From contig NZ_AOMT01000043.1 of the NCBI RefSeq assembly GCF_000696305.2, forward strand, positions 119,962 to 183,961: a stretch of DNA of 64,000 bases, written 5' to 3'. Positions within the stretch are counted from its first letter, which is position 1; the number at the start of each line of letters is the position of its first letter. Positions 19,541 through 29,636 of the stretch are shown piece by piece. A program made the position numbers and the translations under genes. The notes beneath the pieces were generated by a model. It had not been told where the DNA came from. It was given only the letters and a program-made list of their open reading frames with translations, and did no database searches. This DNA comes from Moraxella bovoculi 237 (lineage in GTDB: Bacteria > Pseudomonadota > Gammaproteobacteria > Pseudomonadales > Moraxellaceae).

Positions 19541-20278
19541 ATGGCAAAGTACGTCATTGGCAATTGGAAACTAAACCCAGCAACGCTAACCGAAGCAGTA
19601 GTGTTGGCTCACGCCATGAAGGGCGTGACGGACAATTCAAGCTGCCACTTGGGCTGTGCGCCAACTTTTTTGCATCTTGGTGCGGTCACTGACATCCTAA
19701 AAGACTTATCTGTTTGGGTGGGTGCGCAGGACGTATGTGCTTTTGGTGAGACAGGCGCATTCACAGGCGACGTATCAGCGGCACAAGTGGCGGATTTAGG
19801 CGCCAAATTTACCTTGATCGGTCATTCGGAGCGACGCACCTACCATGCAGAATCCAATGAGATGCTTGCCAAAAAAATCACCCAAGCCATCCAATCAGGT
19901 CTGGTTGTTGTGCTGTGCGTGGGCGAGACAAAAGATGAATACGAGGGCGGTCAGACCCTAAGCGTGCTTGATGAGCAGCTGTCTGTACTAGATGGTTTAA
20001 ATGCACCAGCCGATCAGCTACTGATCGCGTATGAGCCTGTATGGGCGATTGGCACGGGTTTAACCCCGACCGTTGATGAAGTGGCAGTCACGCATCGCCA
20101 CATCAAGGCACAGCTGACTAAGCAAGGCTTGGTAGATATCAGCGTGCTATACGGCGGCAGTGTGAATGATAAGAACGCCAAAGACTTCGCTGCTTGTGAT
20201 GTCGTTGATGGTGCTTTGGTGGGTGGCGCTTCGTTAAAGGCAGATAGCTTTACAGTCATCGCACAGGCATTTAGCTGA
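19541..20278 (+). CDS. tpiA: Triosephosphate isomerase
   Basis: A 245-residue TIM barrel with all active-site residues: Asn8/Lys10 (GNWKLNP), His95 (IGHSERR) and Glu165 (AYEPVWAIGTG), plus the GGSV phosphate loop near the end. It interconverts glyceraldehyde-3-phosphate and dihydroxyacetone phosphate. The frame is open from 19490, but the ATG at 19541 starts exactly at the conserved N-terminus and follows an AAGAGAG ribosome site. A TATAAT at 19466-19471 is a plausible -10 element upstream. Confidence 0.96.
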   Translation: MAKYVIGNWKLNPATLTEAVVLAHAMKGVTDNSSCHLGCAPTFLHLGAVTDILKDLSVWVGAQDVCAFGETGAFTGDVSAAQVADLGAKFTLIGHSERRTYHAESNEMLAKKITQAIQSGLVVVLCVGETKDEYEGGQTLSVLDEQLSVLDGLNAPADQLLIAYEPVWAIGTGLTPTVDEVAVTHRHIKAQLTKQGLVDISVLYGGSVNDKNAKDFAACDVVDGALVGGASLKADSFTVIAQAFS

Positions 20279-20321
20279 TCTTTGGGTTGTCTTTATATAG
20301 TCTATTTATAGTGGTTTTATT

Positions 20322-20636
20322 ATGTTTACAGTATTATTAGCAGTTCATATCATCGTGGCGATCGTCATGGTGGGATTTATTTTGCTTCAGCATGGTAAGG
20401 GTGCAGATGCTGGCGCGTCATTTGGTGCAGGTGCGGCAGGCACGGTATTCGGTGCGGCAGGCTCGGCCAACTTCATGACGCGCATCACGGCTGTGCTTGC
20501 GACCGTGTTTTTTATTACTAGTCTTGCCTTGGCATGGTATGCGCAGCGTGAAGCAGAAGATCAGCTACGTCTTGATGTGCCGACCGCTCAGAGTGCTCCT
20601 GCTACCACGGCGCCAAGTGCGCCAGCAGGCGAGTGA
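20322..20636 (+). CDS. secG: Protein translocase subunit SecG
   Basis: A 104-residue protein with two membrane helices joined by the Gly/Ala-rich loop (GADAGASFGAGAAGTVFG) characteristic of SecG. The C-terminal tail is Ala/Pro/Thr rich. It is an accessory subunit of the SecYEG channel. The tpiA-secG-tRNA-Leu order is conserved in gammaproteobacteria and supports the call. Confidence 0.94.
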   Translation: MFTVLLAVHIIVAIVMVGFILLQHGKGADAGASFGAGAAGTVFGAAGSANFMTRITAVLATVFFITSLALAWYAQREAEDQLRLDVPTAQSAPATTAPSAPAGE

Positions 20637-20662
20637 TTTTTTGATAATTTTGGTTTTTTCGC

Positions 20663-20691
20663 TTGATATTTTAAATAATACTCGTTAAAAT
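20663..20691 (+). promoter_or_regulatory. Promoter of tRNA-Leu
   Basis: TTGATA at 20663-20668, 17-bp spacer, TAAAAT at 20686-20691, placing the transcription start only a few bases before the tRNA. Confidence 0.55.
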
Positions 20692-20704
20692 AAGCGCCTA
20701 TTTT

Positions 20705-20789
20705 GCGATCGTGGTGGAATTGGTAGACACGCTATCTTGAGGGGGTAGTGCTTCACGGCGTGAGGGTTCAAGTCCCTCCGATCGCACCA
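20705..20789 (+). tRNA. tRNA-Leu (GAG)
   Basis: An 85-nt class II tRNA with a long variable arm. The acceptor GCGATCG pairs with CGATCGC before the encoded ACCA end, and the T arm contains GGTTCAAGTCC. The anticodon stem CTATC/GGTAG closes the loop TTGAGGG, giving anticodon GAG. Confidence 0.95.
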
Positions 20790-20856
20790 AATATCAGCTG
20801 TTAGGCACCATTAATTAAACTGAATGTTGAACGCTTTTATGAATTTCAAAAAAGTC

Positions 20857-20884
20857 TTGACAACATCAAAATGCATGCTATAAT
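20857..20884 (+). promoter_or_regulatory. Consensus sigma-70 promoter of the initiator tRNA
   Basis: A perfect TTGACA (20857-20862) and a perfect TATAAT (20879-20884) with a 16-bp spacer, 15 bp upstream of tRNA-fMet. Confidence 0.85.
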
Positions 20885-20899
20885 AGCGTTCTAAATTGA

Positions 20900-20976
<77 letters not shown>

Positions 20977-21072
20977 CTTTTTAAAATCCTTATTTTGGTT
21001 TTATTTTATAAAATAAGGTGTCTTACGATCTAGTAAATTTATATAGACAATAAGGCTAGGCTGATTGATGAT

Positions 21073-21106
21073 TAAAGCCCACTAACGCGTTTTGTGGGTT
21101 TTTTTG
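21073..21106 (+). terminator. Terminator upstream of rimP, after the tRNA-fMet unit
   Basis: A GCCCAC / GTGGGT stem with a loop of about eleven bases, followed by seven T residues. Confidence 0.75.
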
Positions 21107-21170
21107 TATTTGTCGTTTAGTGATGCTACAATACAAGCAGCCATATTTAACCAAGGATACATGAAAATAC

Positions 21171-21668
21171 ATGAAACCATCGAGTAAAATTGCTGAATTG
21201 ACCGAGTTAATCGCTCCGGCGGTGAACGCCTGTGGCGTTGAGCTTTGGGGTATTGAGTTCATGCCGCAAGGTCGCAAATCTTTGCTAAGAATTTATATCG
21301 AAGTCAGCGCTGAGCAGCGTGCTAATGGCGAGCATGTGACCATTGAGGATTGTTCTGCGGTCAATCATCAGGTGTCAGGCGTATTGGATGTGCATGACCC
21401 GATCGCAGGCGAGTATATTTTAGAGGTATCAAGCCCTGGTTTTGACCGTCCGTTATTCAGCCCAGAGCAGGTGGCGCTGTTTGTTGGTGAGATTGTCAAT
21501 TTGCGCCTGATTCATGCCATCGGACAGGGCGACACTAAGCGCCGCAAGGTCGTGGGTCGTCTGCTTGAGGTGGGCGAGACGAGCATGAAGGTTGTCACCG
21601 AAGATAAGTTAGAATTTGATATTGAATTTAATAATGTGGATAAAGCTCATCTGATTTATGAAGATTGA
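21171..21668 (+). CDS. rimP: Ribosome maturation factor RimP
   Basis: A 165-residue protein with the RimP N-terminal domain ([27 protein letters not shown] core) and the conserved [12 protein letters not shown] motif, ending in the C-terminal Sm-like domain. It assists assembly of the 30S subunit. It is the first gene of rimP-nusA-infB. The ATG at 21171 starts the conserved region. Another ATG at 21161, in a different frame and nearer to the AAGGAT site, opens a 9-codon stretch that overlaps the rimP start. Confidence 0.94.
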   Translation: MKPSSKIAELTELIAPAVNACGVELWGIEFMPQGRKSLLRIYIEVSAEQRANGEHVTIEDCSAVNHQVSGVLDVHDPIAGEYILEVSSPGFDRPLFSPEQVALFVGEIVNLRLIHAIGQGDTKRRKVVGRLLEVGETSMKVVTEDKLEFDIEFNNVDKAHLIYED

Positions 21669-21716
21669 GTCAATAACATAAAACCAACCAACCAAAATTA
21701 ACCCAAAGGATCGAAG

Positions 21717-23198
21717 ATGAGCCGTGAAATTTTAACCGTTGTTGAGACGGTCAGTAACGAAAAAGGGCTAAATCCTGAAGATATTTTTGAAGCGATTGAG
21801 CAAGCCTTAGTCGTATCTACCAAGAAAAAAGTCTATACCGAGCAGCCGGAAGTGGCGATTCGCGTGTCGATTGACCGTAAGAGTGGCGATTATGATACTT
21901 ATCGTTATTGGACGGTCGTTGCTGACGAAGATCATGAGATGCCAGCTTGTCAGCTTGCCATTAGTGATCTTGATGAGAATGAATGGAAGATCGGCGACAT
22001 CAAAGAGGAGCAAATCGAATCTATCGAATTTGGCCGTATCGCCGCCACCCAAGCCAAGCAAGTCATCATCCAAAAAATCCGCGAAGCTGAACGTGCGTTG
22101 GTGGCAGATGCATTCGAAGCGCGCGTGGGCGAGCTGATCACTGGCGAAGTCAAAAAACAAAGTCGTGACGGTTATGTGATTGATCTAGGTGACAACGCTG
22201 AAGGTTATTTGGCTAAAGACCAAGCGCTACCACGTGAAATTCTACGTCCAAAATCACGCGTGACCGCACTTCTGCATCAAGTGAATCGTGACGGTCGTGG
22301 TTCGCAGCTTCTGTTGTCTCGTACACATAAAGACATGCTGGTTGAGCTTATGACCAAAGAAATTCCAGAAATCTCAGAAGGCATCATTGAGATTCGTGAC
22401 GTGGCGCGTCTGCCAGGTCTACGCGCTAAGATTTCTGTTAAGACGAACGACCATCGTATCGATCCAGTAGGCGCGTGCATCGGCATGCGTGGTACTCGCA
22501 TCCAAGCAGTACAACAAGAGCTTGATGGCGAGCGCGTGGATGTGGTGGTATGGAGCGATGATCCTGCTCAGTACATCATCAGCGCCCTTGAGCCTGCTGA
22601 CGTATCTAGCCTGGTGCTAGACGAAGATGCTAAGACTGCCGACATTATCTTTGCAACCAATGACCAACTTGCTCGCGCCATCGGTTCTCAAGGTCAAAAC
22701 GTACGTCTGGCATCTGATTTAACAGGCTACAAGCTAAACATGATGCTAGAGTCTGAATATCTAGAGCGCCAAGCATCAGAATCTCAAGGCTATATCGACC
22801 TATTCTATGAGCGTCTAGAAGTTGATCGTGATCTGGCAGAAGCTTTGGTTGAGATTGGCTTTACCAGCATCGAAGAAGTGGCCTATGTGCCAGTTGAGAC
22901 TTTCCATGACATCGAAGGTCTTGATGACGAAGCGATCGCCACCATCCAAGAACGCGCCAAGGAAGTTGTTATCGCTGATGAGCTTGAAAAACAAAAGAAC
23001 ATCAAAGAGCCAAGTGCTGAGCTGCTTGCGCTAGAAGACATGACGACTGGGATCGCTTATAAGCTGGCTGAGCGTGATATAATTACGCTAGACGACTTGG
23101 CAGAACAAGCAGTCTTTGACATCGAAGACATTGAAGGGCTGGACAGTGAACTTGCAGGCAAGATCATCATGAACGCTCGTAAATCATGGTTCGAATAA
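21717..23198 (+). CDS. nusA: Transcription termination/antitermination protein NusA
   Basis: A 493-residue protein. The order is an N-terminal RNA-polymerase-binding domain (1-125), S1 domain (about 135-205, RDGYVIDLGDNAEGYL), and tandem KH domains (VGACIGMRGTRIQ and AIGSQGQNVRLAS). Two C-terminal helix-hairpin-helix acidic repeats (about 365-490) follow, as in E. coli NusA. It modulates pausing and termination and links to infB downstream. Confidence 0.97.
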   Translation: MSREILTVVETVSNEKGLNPEDIFEAIEQALVVSTKKKVYTEQPEVAIRVSIDRKSGDYDTYRYWTVVADEDHEMPACQLAISDLDENEWKIGDIKEEQIESIEFGRIAATQAKQVIIQKIREAERALVADAFEARVGELITGEVKKQSRDGYVIDLGDNAEGYLAKDQALPREILRPKSRVTALLHQVNRDGRGSQLLLSRTHKDMLVELMTKEIPEISEGIIEIRDVARLPGLRAKISVKTNDHRIDPVGACIGMRGTRIQAVQQELDGERVDVVVWSDDPAQYIISALEPADVSSLVLDEDAKTADIIFATNDQLARAIGSQGQNVRLASDLTGYKLNMMLESEYLERQASESQGYIDLFYERLEVDRDLAEALVEIGFTSIEEVAYVPVETFHDIEGLDDEAIATIQERAKEVVIADELEKQKNIKEPSAELLALEDMTTGIAYKLAERDIITLDDLAEQAVFDIEDIEGLDSELAGKIIMNARKSWFE

Positions 23199-23347
23199 CC
23201 ATGCGCGCCACTGGTGTGAGTGCCTTGTGATGGGTACATTTAATTAAGTCATTGCCAAAACACCTAATTTTTTGAGTGATTTGGCAAGTAATAAGACAAC
23301 AGGCGACGACAAGTCGCCCTTGCCAAAACACAAAATCAGGTGAATAC

Positions 23348-25930
23348 ATGACAGATACCAATAAAGATAATAAACGTATTAGCATTAAATCAAAAACCAC
23401 ATCTACTGCCAAAGTAACTGGCACATCAGGTAAAGCAAAAGCGGTCAATGTCGTCAAAACAAAAAAGATCGTTTTTGAGAAGCCAGATGCTAACAAAATC
23501 GCTGAAGAAGTCGCCGCTCAGGCCAAAGCTGCTGAAGAAGCACGCCTAAAAGCCGCCGAAGAAAAACAGGCTGCTGAACGCAATAAAAAAGAAGCTGCCG
23601 AACGTCAAGCTGCTACCCTTGCCGCCATGCGCGCAAGCAGCGATGATCAAGAAAAAACTACCTCATCATCAATATCTGTTGTCGTCAAAAAAGCCAAAAA
23701 AGATGGCGAAGCTACTGATGATAAGTCTGATAAAGCTGACAACAAAGCCAAGAAACCTACACCAAAACCTGTCAAATCAGAAACTGCTGAAGACAAGGCA
23801 GCCCGTAAGGCTCGCGAAGCTGAAGAAGAGAAGCTGCGTCAATTAGAAGCAGAAAACCGCCGCAAAGCTGCCGAAGAAGCGCAAAAACGCACGCTAGAGC
23901 AGATGAAGCAGATGGCAAGCCGTTATAGCGACAAAGAAGACAACTCAAGCACCATCGTTCGTAAAGACGAACCGCTTGCCAAAGGTCTGGTGGGTGCAGC
24001 ACTTGAGGAATCTTTTGAAAAAGAGCGTCGCGAGATTAAGCGTGGCACTAACACCAACTCTAGCCGTTCAAAAGGCGGCAAGAAAAAAGGCAGAGAAGAG
24101 CTTGAGATCAAGACCAAGCAGCGTGGACTAAAATCATCTCAGTCAGGCAAGCATAAGTTTGAGATGCCTGTTGAGAAGATTGTCTATAATGTTGAAGTTG
24201 GTGAATCGATCGTTGTTTCTGACCTTGCTCAGAAGATGGCGGTTAAGGTTCGCGAGGTCATCAAATCACTCATGAAAATGGGTGAGATGGTTCGTGAATC
24301 TGACACCATTGACCAGGACACCGCAGGTCTTGTGGTTGAAGAATTTGGTCATAACTTGGTGCTTGTCTCTGACACCAAGCTAGAAGACGACCTTCAAGAG
24401 GCTGTTGATGAGAAATCAGGCAACGTTCAAGCGCGTCCACCTGTTGTGACTATTATGGGTCACGTTGACCATGGTAAGACTTCATTGCTTGATAAGATCC
24501 GCGAAGCGAAAGTGGCAAGCGGTGAAGCTGGTGGTATTACTCAGCACATCGGTGCGTACCATGTTACAACCGATCGTGGTGTAATTACCTTCCTAGATAC
24601 CCCAGGTCACGCCGCCTTTACCGCCATGCGTTCTCGTGGTGCGCAGGCGACCGATATTGTCGTGCTTGTCGTCGCGGCTGATGATGGGATGATGCCACAG
24701 ACCGAAGAGGCGATTGACCATGCGCGCGCAGCAGGTACGCCATTGATTGTCGCCATCAACAAGATGGATAAAGACACCGCCGATCCAGATCGCGTTATCA
24801 ACGAATTGGCAGTAAAAGAAGTTGTGCCTGAGGCGTGGGGCGGCGATGTACCAATGGTGCAAGTCTCTGCCAAGACAGGCATGGGCGTCGATGAGCTATT
24901 AGAAACCATCAGCATCCAAGCAGAGATCATGGAGTTAGAAGCGCCATTAGATGGTGCAGCGCAGGGCGTGGTTATCGAATCTCGTATCGATAAAGGCCGT
25001 GGTGCGGTAGCCAGCTTACTTGTCAAAAAAGGCACGCTAAATCAAGGCGATCTGGTTCTGGCTGGCGAATTCTATGGTAAAGTGCGTGCGATGACCGATG
25101 AGAATGGTGATCGCATCAAGACCGCAGGACCGTCGATCCCTGTTGAGATCCTAGGTCTGCCCGATGCCCCGGCAGCTGGTTCTGAGTTCTTGGTGGTGTC
25201 AGATGAGAAGAAGGCGCGTGAAGTTGCTGACTTCCGTGCGGCACGTGAGCGTGATCGCGTTCTAGAGCGTCAGAATAAGATGCGCCTAGATACGCTGTTT
25301 GAGAGCATGGGTAATGATATTGCGACCTTGAACATTGTCCTAAAAACCGACGTTCGTGGTTCGCTCGAAGCGCTGCTTAGCGCCCTTGATGAGCTCTCAA
25401 CTGATGAAGTTAAAGTGCGTGTTATCAGCTCAGGCGTTGGTGCCATCACAGAATCTGACGTGATCTTGGCGGAATCTAGTGAAGCTGTACTTCTTGGCTT
25501 TAACGTGCGTGCCGACACGGCAGGTAAGCGTAAAGCTGATGAAGCAGGTTTGGATATTCGTTACTATAGCGTCATCTATGGTCTGATCGATGACGTGAAA
25601 GCTGCGATGAGCGGTATGTTGGCACCAGAGCATCGTGAGAAGATCTTGGGTACCGCCGAGGTTCGTGACGTGTTCCGCTCTAGTAAGTTTGGCGCGGCAG
25701 CAGGTTGTATGGTTCAAGAAGGTACCATCTACCGCAACAAGCCAATCCGCGTTCTGCGTGATGACAAGGTAATCTTCACAGGTCAGCTACAATCACTGCG
25801 TCGCTACAAAGACGACGTCAATGAAGTCAAAGCTGGGATGGAGTGTGGTCTTGCGGTCAAGGGCTACGAAGTGGCAGTGGGCGATAAGATTGAGGTCTTT
25901 GAGATTCACGAAGTCAAGCGCCAGCTGTAA
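23348..25930 (+). CDS. infB: Translation initiation factor IF-2
   Basis: An 860-residue GTPase. A long, charged N-terminal region rich in Lys, Glu and Ala (coiled-coil-like, about 50-260) precedes the IF2_N domain. The G domain follows, with G1 GHVDHGKT at 371-378, DTPGHAAF (G3) and NKMD (G4), then domains II, III and the fMet-tRNA-binding domain IV. It delivers initiator tRNA to the 30S subunit. The frame is open from 23276; ATG 23348 is chosen because AGGTGA lies just upstream. Confidence 0.97.
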   Translation: MTDTNKDNKRISIKSKTTSTAKVTGTSGKAKAVNVVKTKKIVFEKPDANKIAEEVAAQAKAAEEARLKAAEEKQAAERNKKEAAERQAATLAAMRASSDDQEKTTSSSISVVVKKAKKDGEATDDKSDKADNKAKKPTPKPVKSETAEDKAARKAREAEEEKLRQLEAENRRKAAEEAQKRTLEQMKQMASRYSDKEDNSSTIVRKDEPLAKGLVGAALEESFEKERREIKRGTNTNSSRSKGGKKKGREELEIKTKQRGLKSSQSGKHKFEMPVEKIVYNVEVGESIVVSDLAQKMAVKVREVIKSLMKMGEMVRESDTIDQDTAGLVVEEFGHNLVLVSDTKLEDDLQEAVDEKSGNVQARPPVVTIMGHVDHGKTSLLDKIREAKVASGEAGGITQHIGAYHVTTDRGVITFLDTPGHAAFTAMRSRGAQATDIVVLVVAADDGMMPQTEEAIDHARAAGTPLIVAINKMDKDTADPDRVINELAVKEVVPEAWGGDVPMVQVSAKTGMGVDELLETISIQAEIMELEAPLDGAAQGVVIESRIDKGRGAVASLLVKKGTLNQGDLVLAGEFYGKVRAMTDENGDRIKTAGPSIPVEILGLPDAPAAGSEFLVVSDEKKAREVADFRAARERDRVLERQNKMRLDTLFESMGNDIATLNIVLKTDVRGSLEALLSALDELSTDEVKVRVISSGVGAITESDVILAESSEAVLLGFNVRADTAGKRKADEAGLDIRYYSVIYGLIDDVKAAMSGMLAPEHREKILGTAEVRDVFRSSKFGAAAGCMVQEGTIYRNKPIRVLRDDKVIFTGQLQSLRRYKDDVNEVKAGMECGLAVKGYEVAVGDKIEVFEIHEVKRQL

Positions 25931-25941
25931 GACAAAGCAAC

Positions 25942-25971
25942 AAAACACCCCATAAGTTGGGGTGTTTTTTT
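25942..25971 (+). terminator. Terminator of the rimP-nusA-infB operon
   Basis: AACACCCCA / TGGGGTGTT stem followed by a T tract, 12 bp after the infB stop codon. Confidence 0.88.
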
Positions 25972-26059
25972 ATGTCAAAAATTCAACAAGCGGCTGATAA
26001 AGTCTAGAATTTAGAGACTGGAATTATGGGCTAAGATTTGGCATCACCAATCATTCATC

Positions 26060-26569
26060 TTACTTACCATCAATCAGTACATCATTGGCAATGAGCTTCT
26101 CGTCGCCTTTGACATCCAGTACTTCTTTTTTCAGCTCGGTGGTAAAGATATGTTCTTTGCTGATGGTCTTAGCGTCAAGGCTGACATCTTCGATGACGTG
26201 TGTGCTTTTGGTGACGGTGGCAGTCTCACGAGACAGCAAAATCTCAACAGAGCCACCTAATGCCAAACTTTGCATTTTGCCATTGATGCTGATCTGGGCG
26301 TGCGTGTTAGCGGTGTTGTCGATGATGTCGATTAAAGAATCATCGCTCACAGGTTTATGATGATTGAGCGGTGAGCTGTCTTCTTTATAAGTGATGACAA
26401 GGTATTCTTCGGTCAAAGTGATGGGCAAATTCACCGTGCGAGAGCGGGTCTGCTTTGACAGCACCACTTTGCCTGTACTGACTCTGTCCTTGTGAATGTG
26501 GGCACGCTCTTCTAAGAGTTCGAGTACTTGTGGGTCGGTAAGTGTGTTGTCGTTGATGTCTTTTGTCAT
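26060..26569 (-). CDS. DUF2382 (YsnF/AvaK-type) stress-associated protein
   Basis: A 169-residue soluble, acidic protein made almost entirely of one DUF2382 domain: LELLEERAHIHKDRVSTGKVVL, then beta-rich repeats ending VEDVSLDAKTISKEHIF. It lacks the PRC barrel of its upstream neighbour but shares its alternating Val/Glu/Thr pattern, so it is probably a partial paralogue. The start ATG follows AAGGAAA. Family members are linked to general stress responses; the biochemical role is unknown. Confidence 0.75.
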   Translation of the reverse strand: MTKDINDNTLTDPQVLELLEERAHIHKDRVSTGKVVLSKQTRSRTVNLPITLTEEYLVITYKEDSSPLNHHKPVSDDSLIDIIDNTANTHAQISINGKMQSLALGGSVEILLSRETATVTKSTHVIEDVSLDAKTISKEHIFTTELKKEVLDVKGDEKLIANDVLIDGK

Positions 26570-26681
26570 GTGATTTTTCCTTAAATTTAAAATTGATCTG
26601 CTGTTGGTAAATTGTGACGTTAGTCGCTGGTAGGTAATTAACCCAATAATAAACGATGATTAAACGATGATTTTCATCCAA

Positions 26682-26709
26682 AAAAGCCAGAGCGATAACT
26701 CTGGCTTTT
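26682..26709 (-). terminator. Terminator after the PRC-barrel/DUF2382 gene
   Basis: A perfect 11-bp inverted repeat AAAAGCCAGAG / CTCTGGCTTTT around a six-base loop, with T residues on the minus strand. It separates the two DUF2382 genes transcriptionally. Confidence 0.85.
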
Positions 26710-26754
26710 CGATTACTTTCGTGTCTTTGGCATGATGCCAGGCTCATCAGTCAA

Positions 26755-27603
26755 TCATAGACCACGAGCGCGGCGTACTTCGTCAGCAGTAATGCCTTCG
26801 TAGTTCACGACATTGCCGTGTCTGTCTACCACATTGCCTAGGTCATCGACATTCAGCTCTTCACGCTGGATGGTCTCTAGGATGGTCTCAGTGCGAGTGT
26901 CAGTGGTTTTGGCTAGGGTGATCTCTTCGGTCACATAAGTTTGCTTGCTGACATTAGCACGCTCAGCTTCTAGCTCAACGCTGATGGTGTCTGCACCTAG
27001 ATCATCACCGATGCGACGGTCTGTTGGGCGATCTGCTGCTACACGCTCGATGTGTGCATGCTCTTCTTCTAGGTCAACTTCTACACGACGCTCTTCGGTC
27101 ACGACATGCTTGCCTAGGCTTACGATGCCAGCAACGATGCGGTCTTTATTGACAGTCAGACGCTCTTCAAGCAGCTCTAGCGTGTTTGGCGCTGTGTAGT
27201 GTGCTTCGTTTAGGTCTAGGCGGCTTTCAGCTGGTAGTGTGTCGGCAGCATAGAATGCACGGTCTTTGTTGTATTGCTCTTCGTAGCTGTACACATAGTC
27301 ACGGTCATAAGCTTCCATCGCTTCGACTTGATCTTTGGTTAGGCTGTCGAAATATACTTCATCGCCTACGATGCGAGACAGACCTGCTGGTACTAATACT
27401 TCTTTTGAGAAGAACCAACCGCCAGCGTCCACAACCAAATAGCGAACTTTACCAGTATCAACTTCTACCAATGCATCTTCTACTTTACCAATTTTTTCTT
27501 GTCCAATGCCATATGCGGTCTTGCCGATAGGGTTGTAATAGCCTTCACCTAAAACTTCACGGTTGGTGGTTTCAATGTCATGTAAACGAACTAGCTTGCT
27601 CAT
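26755..27603 (-). CDS. PRC-barrel domain plus DUF2382 stress-associated protein
   Basis: A 282-residue protein. Residues about 10-90 form a PRC-barrel (IGKVEDALVEVDTGKVRYLVVDAGGWF, SRIVGDEVYFDSL). Residues about 140-250 form the DUF2382 domain (LELLEERLTVNKDRIVAGIVSLGKH). The C-terminus has a GNVVDRHGNVVNYEG tail. The start is ATG 27603, preceded at good spacing by AAGGAG; the frame is open to 27627. This architecture is common in stress-resistant bacteria such as Acinetobacter and Deinococcus. No enzymatic residues are evident. Confidence 0.82.
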   Translation of the reverse strand: MSKLVRLHDIETTNREVLGEGYYNPIGKTAYGIGQEKIGKVEDALVEVDTGKVRYLVVDAGGWFFSKEVLVPAGLSRIVGDEVYFDSLTKDQVEAMEAYDRDYVYSYEEQYNKDRAFYAADTLPAESRLDLNEAHYTAPNTLELLEERLTVNKDRIVAGIVSLGKHVVTEERRVEVDLEEEHAHIERVAADRPTDRRIGDDLGADTISVELEAERANVSKQTYVTEEITLAKTTDTRTETILETIQREELNVDDLGNVVDRHGNVVNYEGITADEVRRARGL

Positions 27604-28311
27604 AATGTGCTCCTTATTCAAATTCAAGATTTAGTGTCGTAAATTGCCGTTGCAATTCATCAATGATTTGCGTTTTGGGCATCGGTCTTAATCGTTGATT
27701 TGATGCCTTTTTTTATATGACTCCAAGTAATCAACAAAGTTAAGAAATCATATTCTCCATCAGGTCACTGTAGGACAACTTCATGTGTCTTAGTATAGGT
27801 GATTTAAAATTTAATAATAGGCGTTTTTTGTCAAAAAATAGGGCAGTTTTTTTGGCATTTTACGACCCAAGGTAAATCAATGTAAACTTGCGTAAATTCT
27901 GTATGGGTTTGGGTGGTTGTGTAATCAGGCTGTTATTTGTGGGTGCTTTTTTTAACGGATTTTTATCGGTCAGCGAAGCAGTTCGGGAATTTTTTTAGCT
28001 GGATTTTAGCTTAAATTTACTAATTTCATGACAAATCTAAAGGCCAATTTAGCGATTGATGGATTTTAAATGTACGGGAGGCTTAGTCTTTGGCGTGCGT
28101 TGTTGGCATAGATTTGGTTTCATGGCATAAATGAGCTATACTATGTCGCAACTGGCGTGATTTAAGATTGAATTAACATTTAATGGCAAATTCAATAAAA
28201 CTGCGCCACAGTTGTTTAATTAAGAACTGTTGTTTGATTAAGCTTTGAACATTTATAATGATTTAATCATTTCACCAATTACCAACTGATTTTAACCGAT
28301 TAAAAGAGGCA
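27604..28311. other. 708-bp AT-rich intergenic region without a gene
   Basis: No ORF with coding character, RNA gene or clear repeat family is visible on either strand. It contains the leader of the PRC/DUF2382 gene on the left and the rbfA promoter on the right. An imperfect direct repeat GTTGTTTAATTAA / GTTGTTTGATTAA lies near 28211-28240. A 24-codon frame at 28059-28130 has no ribosome site. Confidence 0.6.
28230..28259 (+). promoter_or_regulatory. Probable promoter of rbfA-truB
   Basis: TTGTTT at 28230-28235, 18-bp spacer and a perfect TATAAT at 28254-28259, about 52 bp before the rbfA start. Confidence 0.55.
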
Positions 28312-28716
28312 ATGATGAACCAACGACTACAACGACTCTCCGACCAAATCCAGCGTACGCTTTCTGTGCTGATTCGCGATGAGATTAATGACCCGCGTTT
28401 GACTGGTTTTGTGACCATCTCTGGCGTCAAACTAAGCCCTGATTTGGGTTATGCGGATGTTTATGTCACCATTTTGGAGCCATCTCAAGATGGTGGCATG
28501 AATAAAGAAGCGCATCAAGAAAGCATCAATGTGCTTAAAAATGCAGCAGGCTTTTTGCGTACCGAGCTGTCACACACCATGAATACTCGTACCACACCAC
28601 GCCTAAGATTCCATTATGATGAGGTGACCGCTCACGGCAATCACATGATGAATCTAGTCAGTCAAGCCATGCAAAAAACTGGCGAATCTGAGGCTGACGA
28701 TACGGATAATTCTTAA
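28312..28716 (+). CDS. rbfA: 30S ribosome-binding factor RbfA
   Basis: A 134-residue KH-fold protein with RbfA motifs QRTLSVLIRDEINDPRL and TISGVKLSPDLGYADVYV. It acts in late 16S rRNA processing and cold adaptation. AGAGG precedes ATGATG at 28312. It is split from nusA-infB by about 2.4 kb here, whereas these genes are usually contiguous. Its stop codon overlaps the truB start by one base. Confidence 0.94.
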   Translation: MMNQRLQRLSDQIQRTLSVLIRDEINDPRLTGFVTISGVKLSPDLGYADVYVTILEPSQDGGMNKEAHQESINVLKNAAGFLRTELSHTMNTRTTPRLRFHYDEVTAHGNHMMNLVSQAMQKTGESEADDTDNS

Positions 28717-29636
28717 TGTCAAAACAGATCGTCTCGGGTGTATTATTAATGAATAAGACCATCGGCATCAGCTCCCATTCAGCTCTTGCCCAAGCCAAAC
28801 GCTTGTTTATGTCAGCAGATTTTGACAGCAAAAAAGCAGGGCATACCGGCACGCTTGATCCCATGGCGACGGGGCTTCTACCAATTTGCTTAGGCGAGGC
28901 GACTAAGTTTAGCAGCTTTGGGTTAGATGCTGATAAGGGCTATACCGCCATCATTAAGCTTGGTGAGCAGACTGATACGGGTGATAAAGAAGGACAAGTC
29001 ATCGCCCAAAAAGCCGTTCCAACTTTTGATGGGCGTGCGCTTGATGAGATTGCAAACAGCCTAATGGGCGAGCAATTACAAACCCCGCCCATGTACTCCG
29101 CCCTAAAAAAAGACGGCAAAAAGCTCTACGAATATGCCCGAGACGGTATCGAGATAGAGCGAGCTCCACGCCCCATTGTCATTCATCATTTGGCTTTAAA
29201 TAAATTAAGCGATGACGAAATCGCCCTTGATGTCATCTGTTCTAAAGGCACTTATGTGCGCGTGCTTGGCGAGACGATGGCTGAACGGCTTGGCACGCTG
29301 GGTCATTTGACTGCTTTGCACCGCACCAGCACAGGCGGATTTGACGTGGCAGGGGCGATAAGCGTCGATGAGCTTTCAGAGTTATCTTTTGATGAGCGCT
29401 TTGGCAAACTACTACCGATAGATGTACTGCTTAATCATTTACCTATTATCAAACTCACCACAGACGAAACAGCACGCATCAAAATGGGGCAGCGGCTTAA
29501 TATCAAAGACCGCACGCATGAGCTTGATTTTGCTGGCGAAATTTGCCAAATTCGTCTGTATCATGAGGGTAAGTTTGTGGGGCTTGGACAAGTGGAGAAA
29601 ACTGGACGATTGCAACCGATAAGACTGGTGGCGTGA
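28716..29636 (+). CDS. truB: tRNA pseudouridine(55) synthase TruB
   Basis: A 306-residue enzyme with catalytic Asp48 in AGHTGTLDPMATGLLP and the KGTYVRVLGE motif, ending in a PUA-like C-terminal domain. It converts U55 to pseudouridine in the T loop of tRNAs. The ATG overlaps the rbfA stop (TAATG), indicating coupling. Confidence 0.95.
   Translation: MSKQIVSGVLLMNKTIGISSHSALAQAKRLFMSADFDSKKAGHTGTLDPMATGLLPICLGEATKFSSFGLDADKGYTAIIKLGEQTDTGDKEGQVIAQKAVPTFDGRALDEIANSLMGEQLQTPPMYSALKKDGKKLYEYARDGIEIERAPRPIVIHHLALNKLSDDEIALDVICSKGTYVRVLGETMAERLGTLGHLTALHRTSTGGFDVAGAISVDELSELSFDERFGKLLPIDVLLNHLPIIKLTTDETARIKMGQRLNIKDRTHELDFAGEICQIRLYHEGKFVGLGQVEKTGRLQPIRLVA

Noticed and set aside
28059..28130. A 24-codon frame starting MDFKCTGG in the large intergenic region
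   Set aside because: No ribosome site, no recognisable composition and no conserved context.
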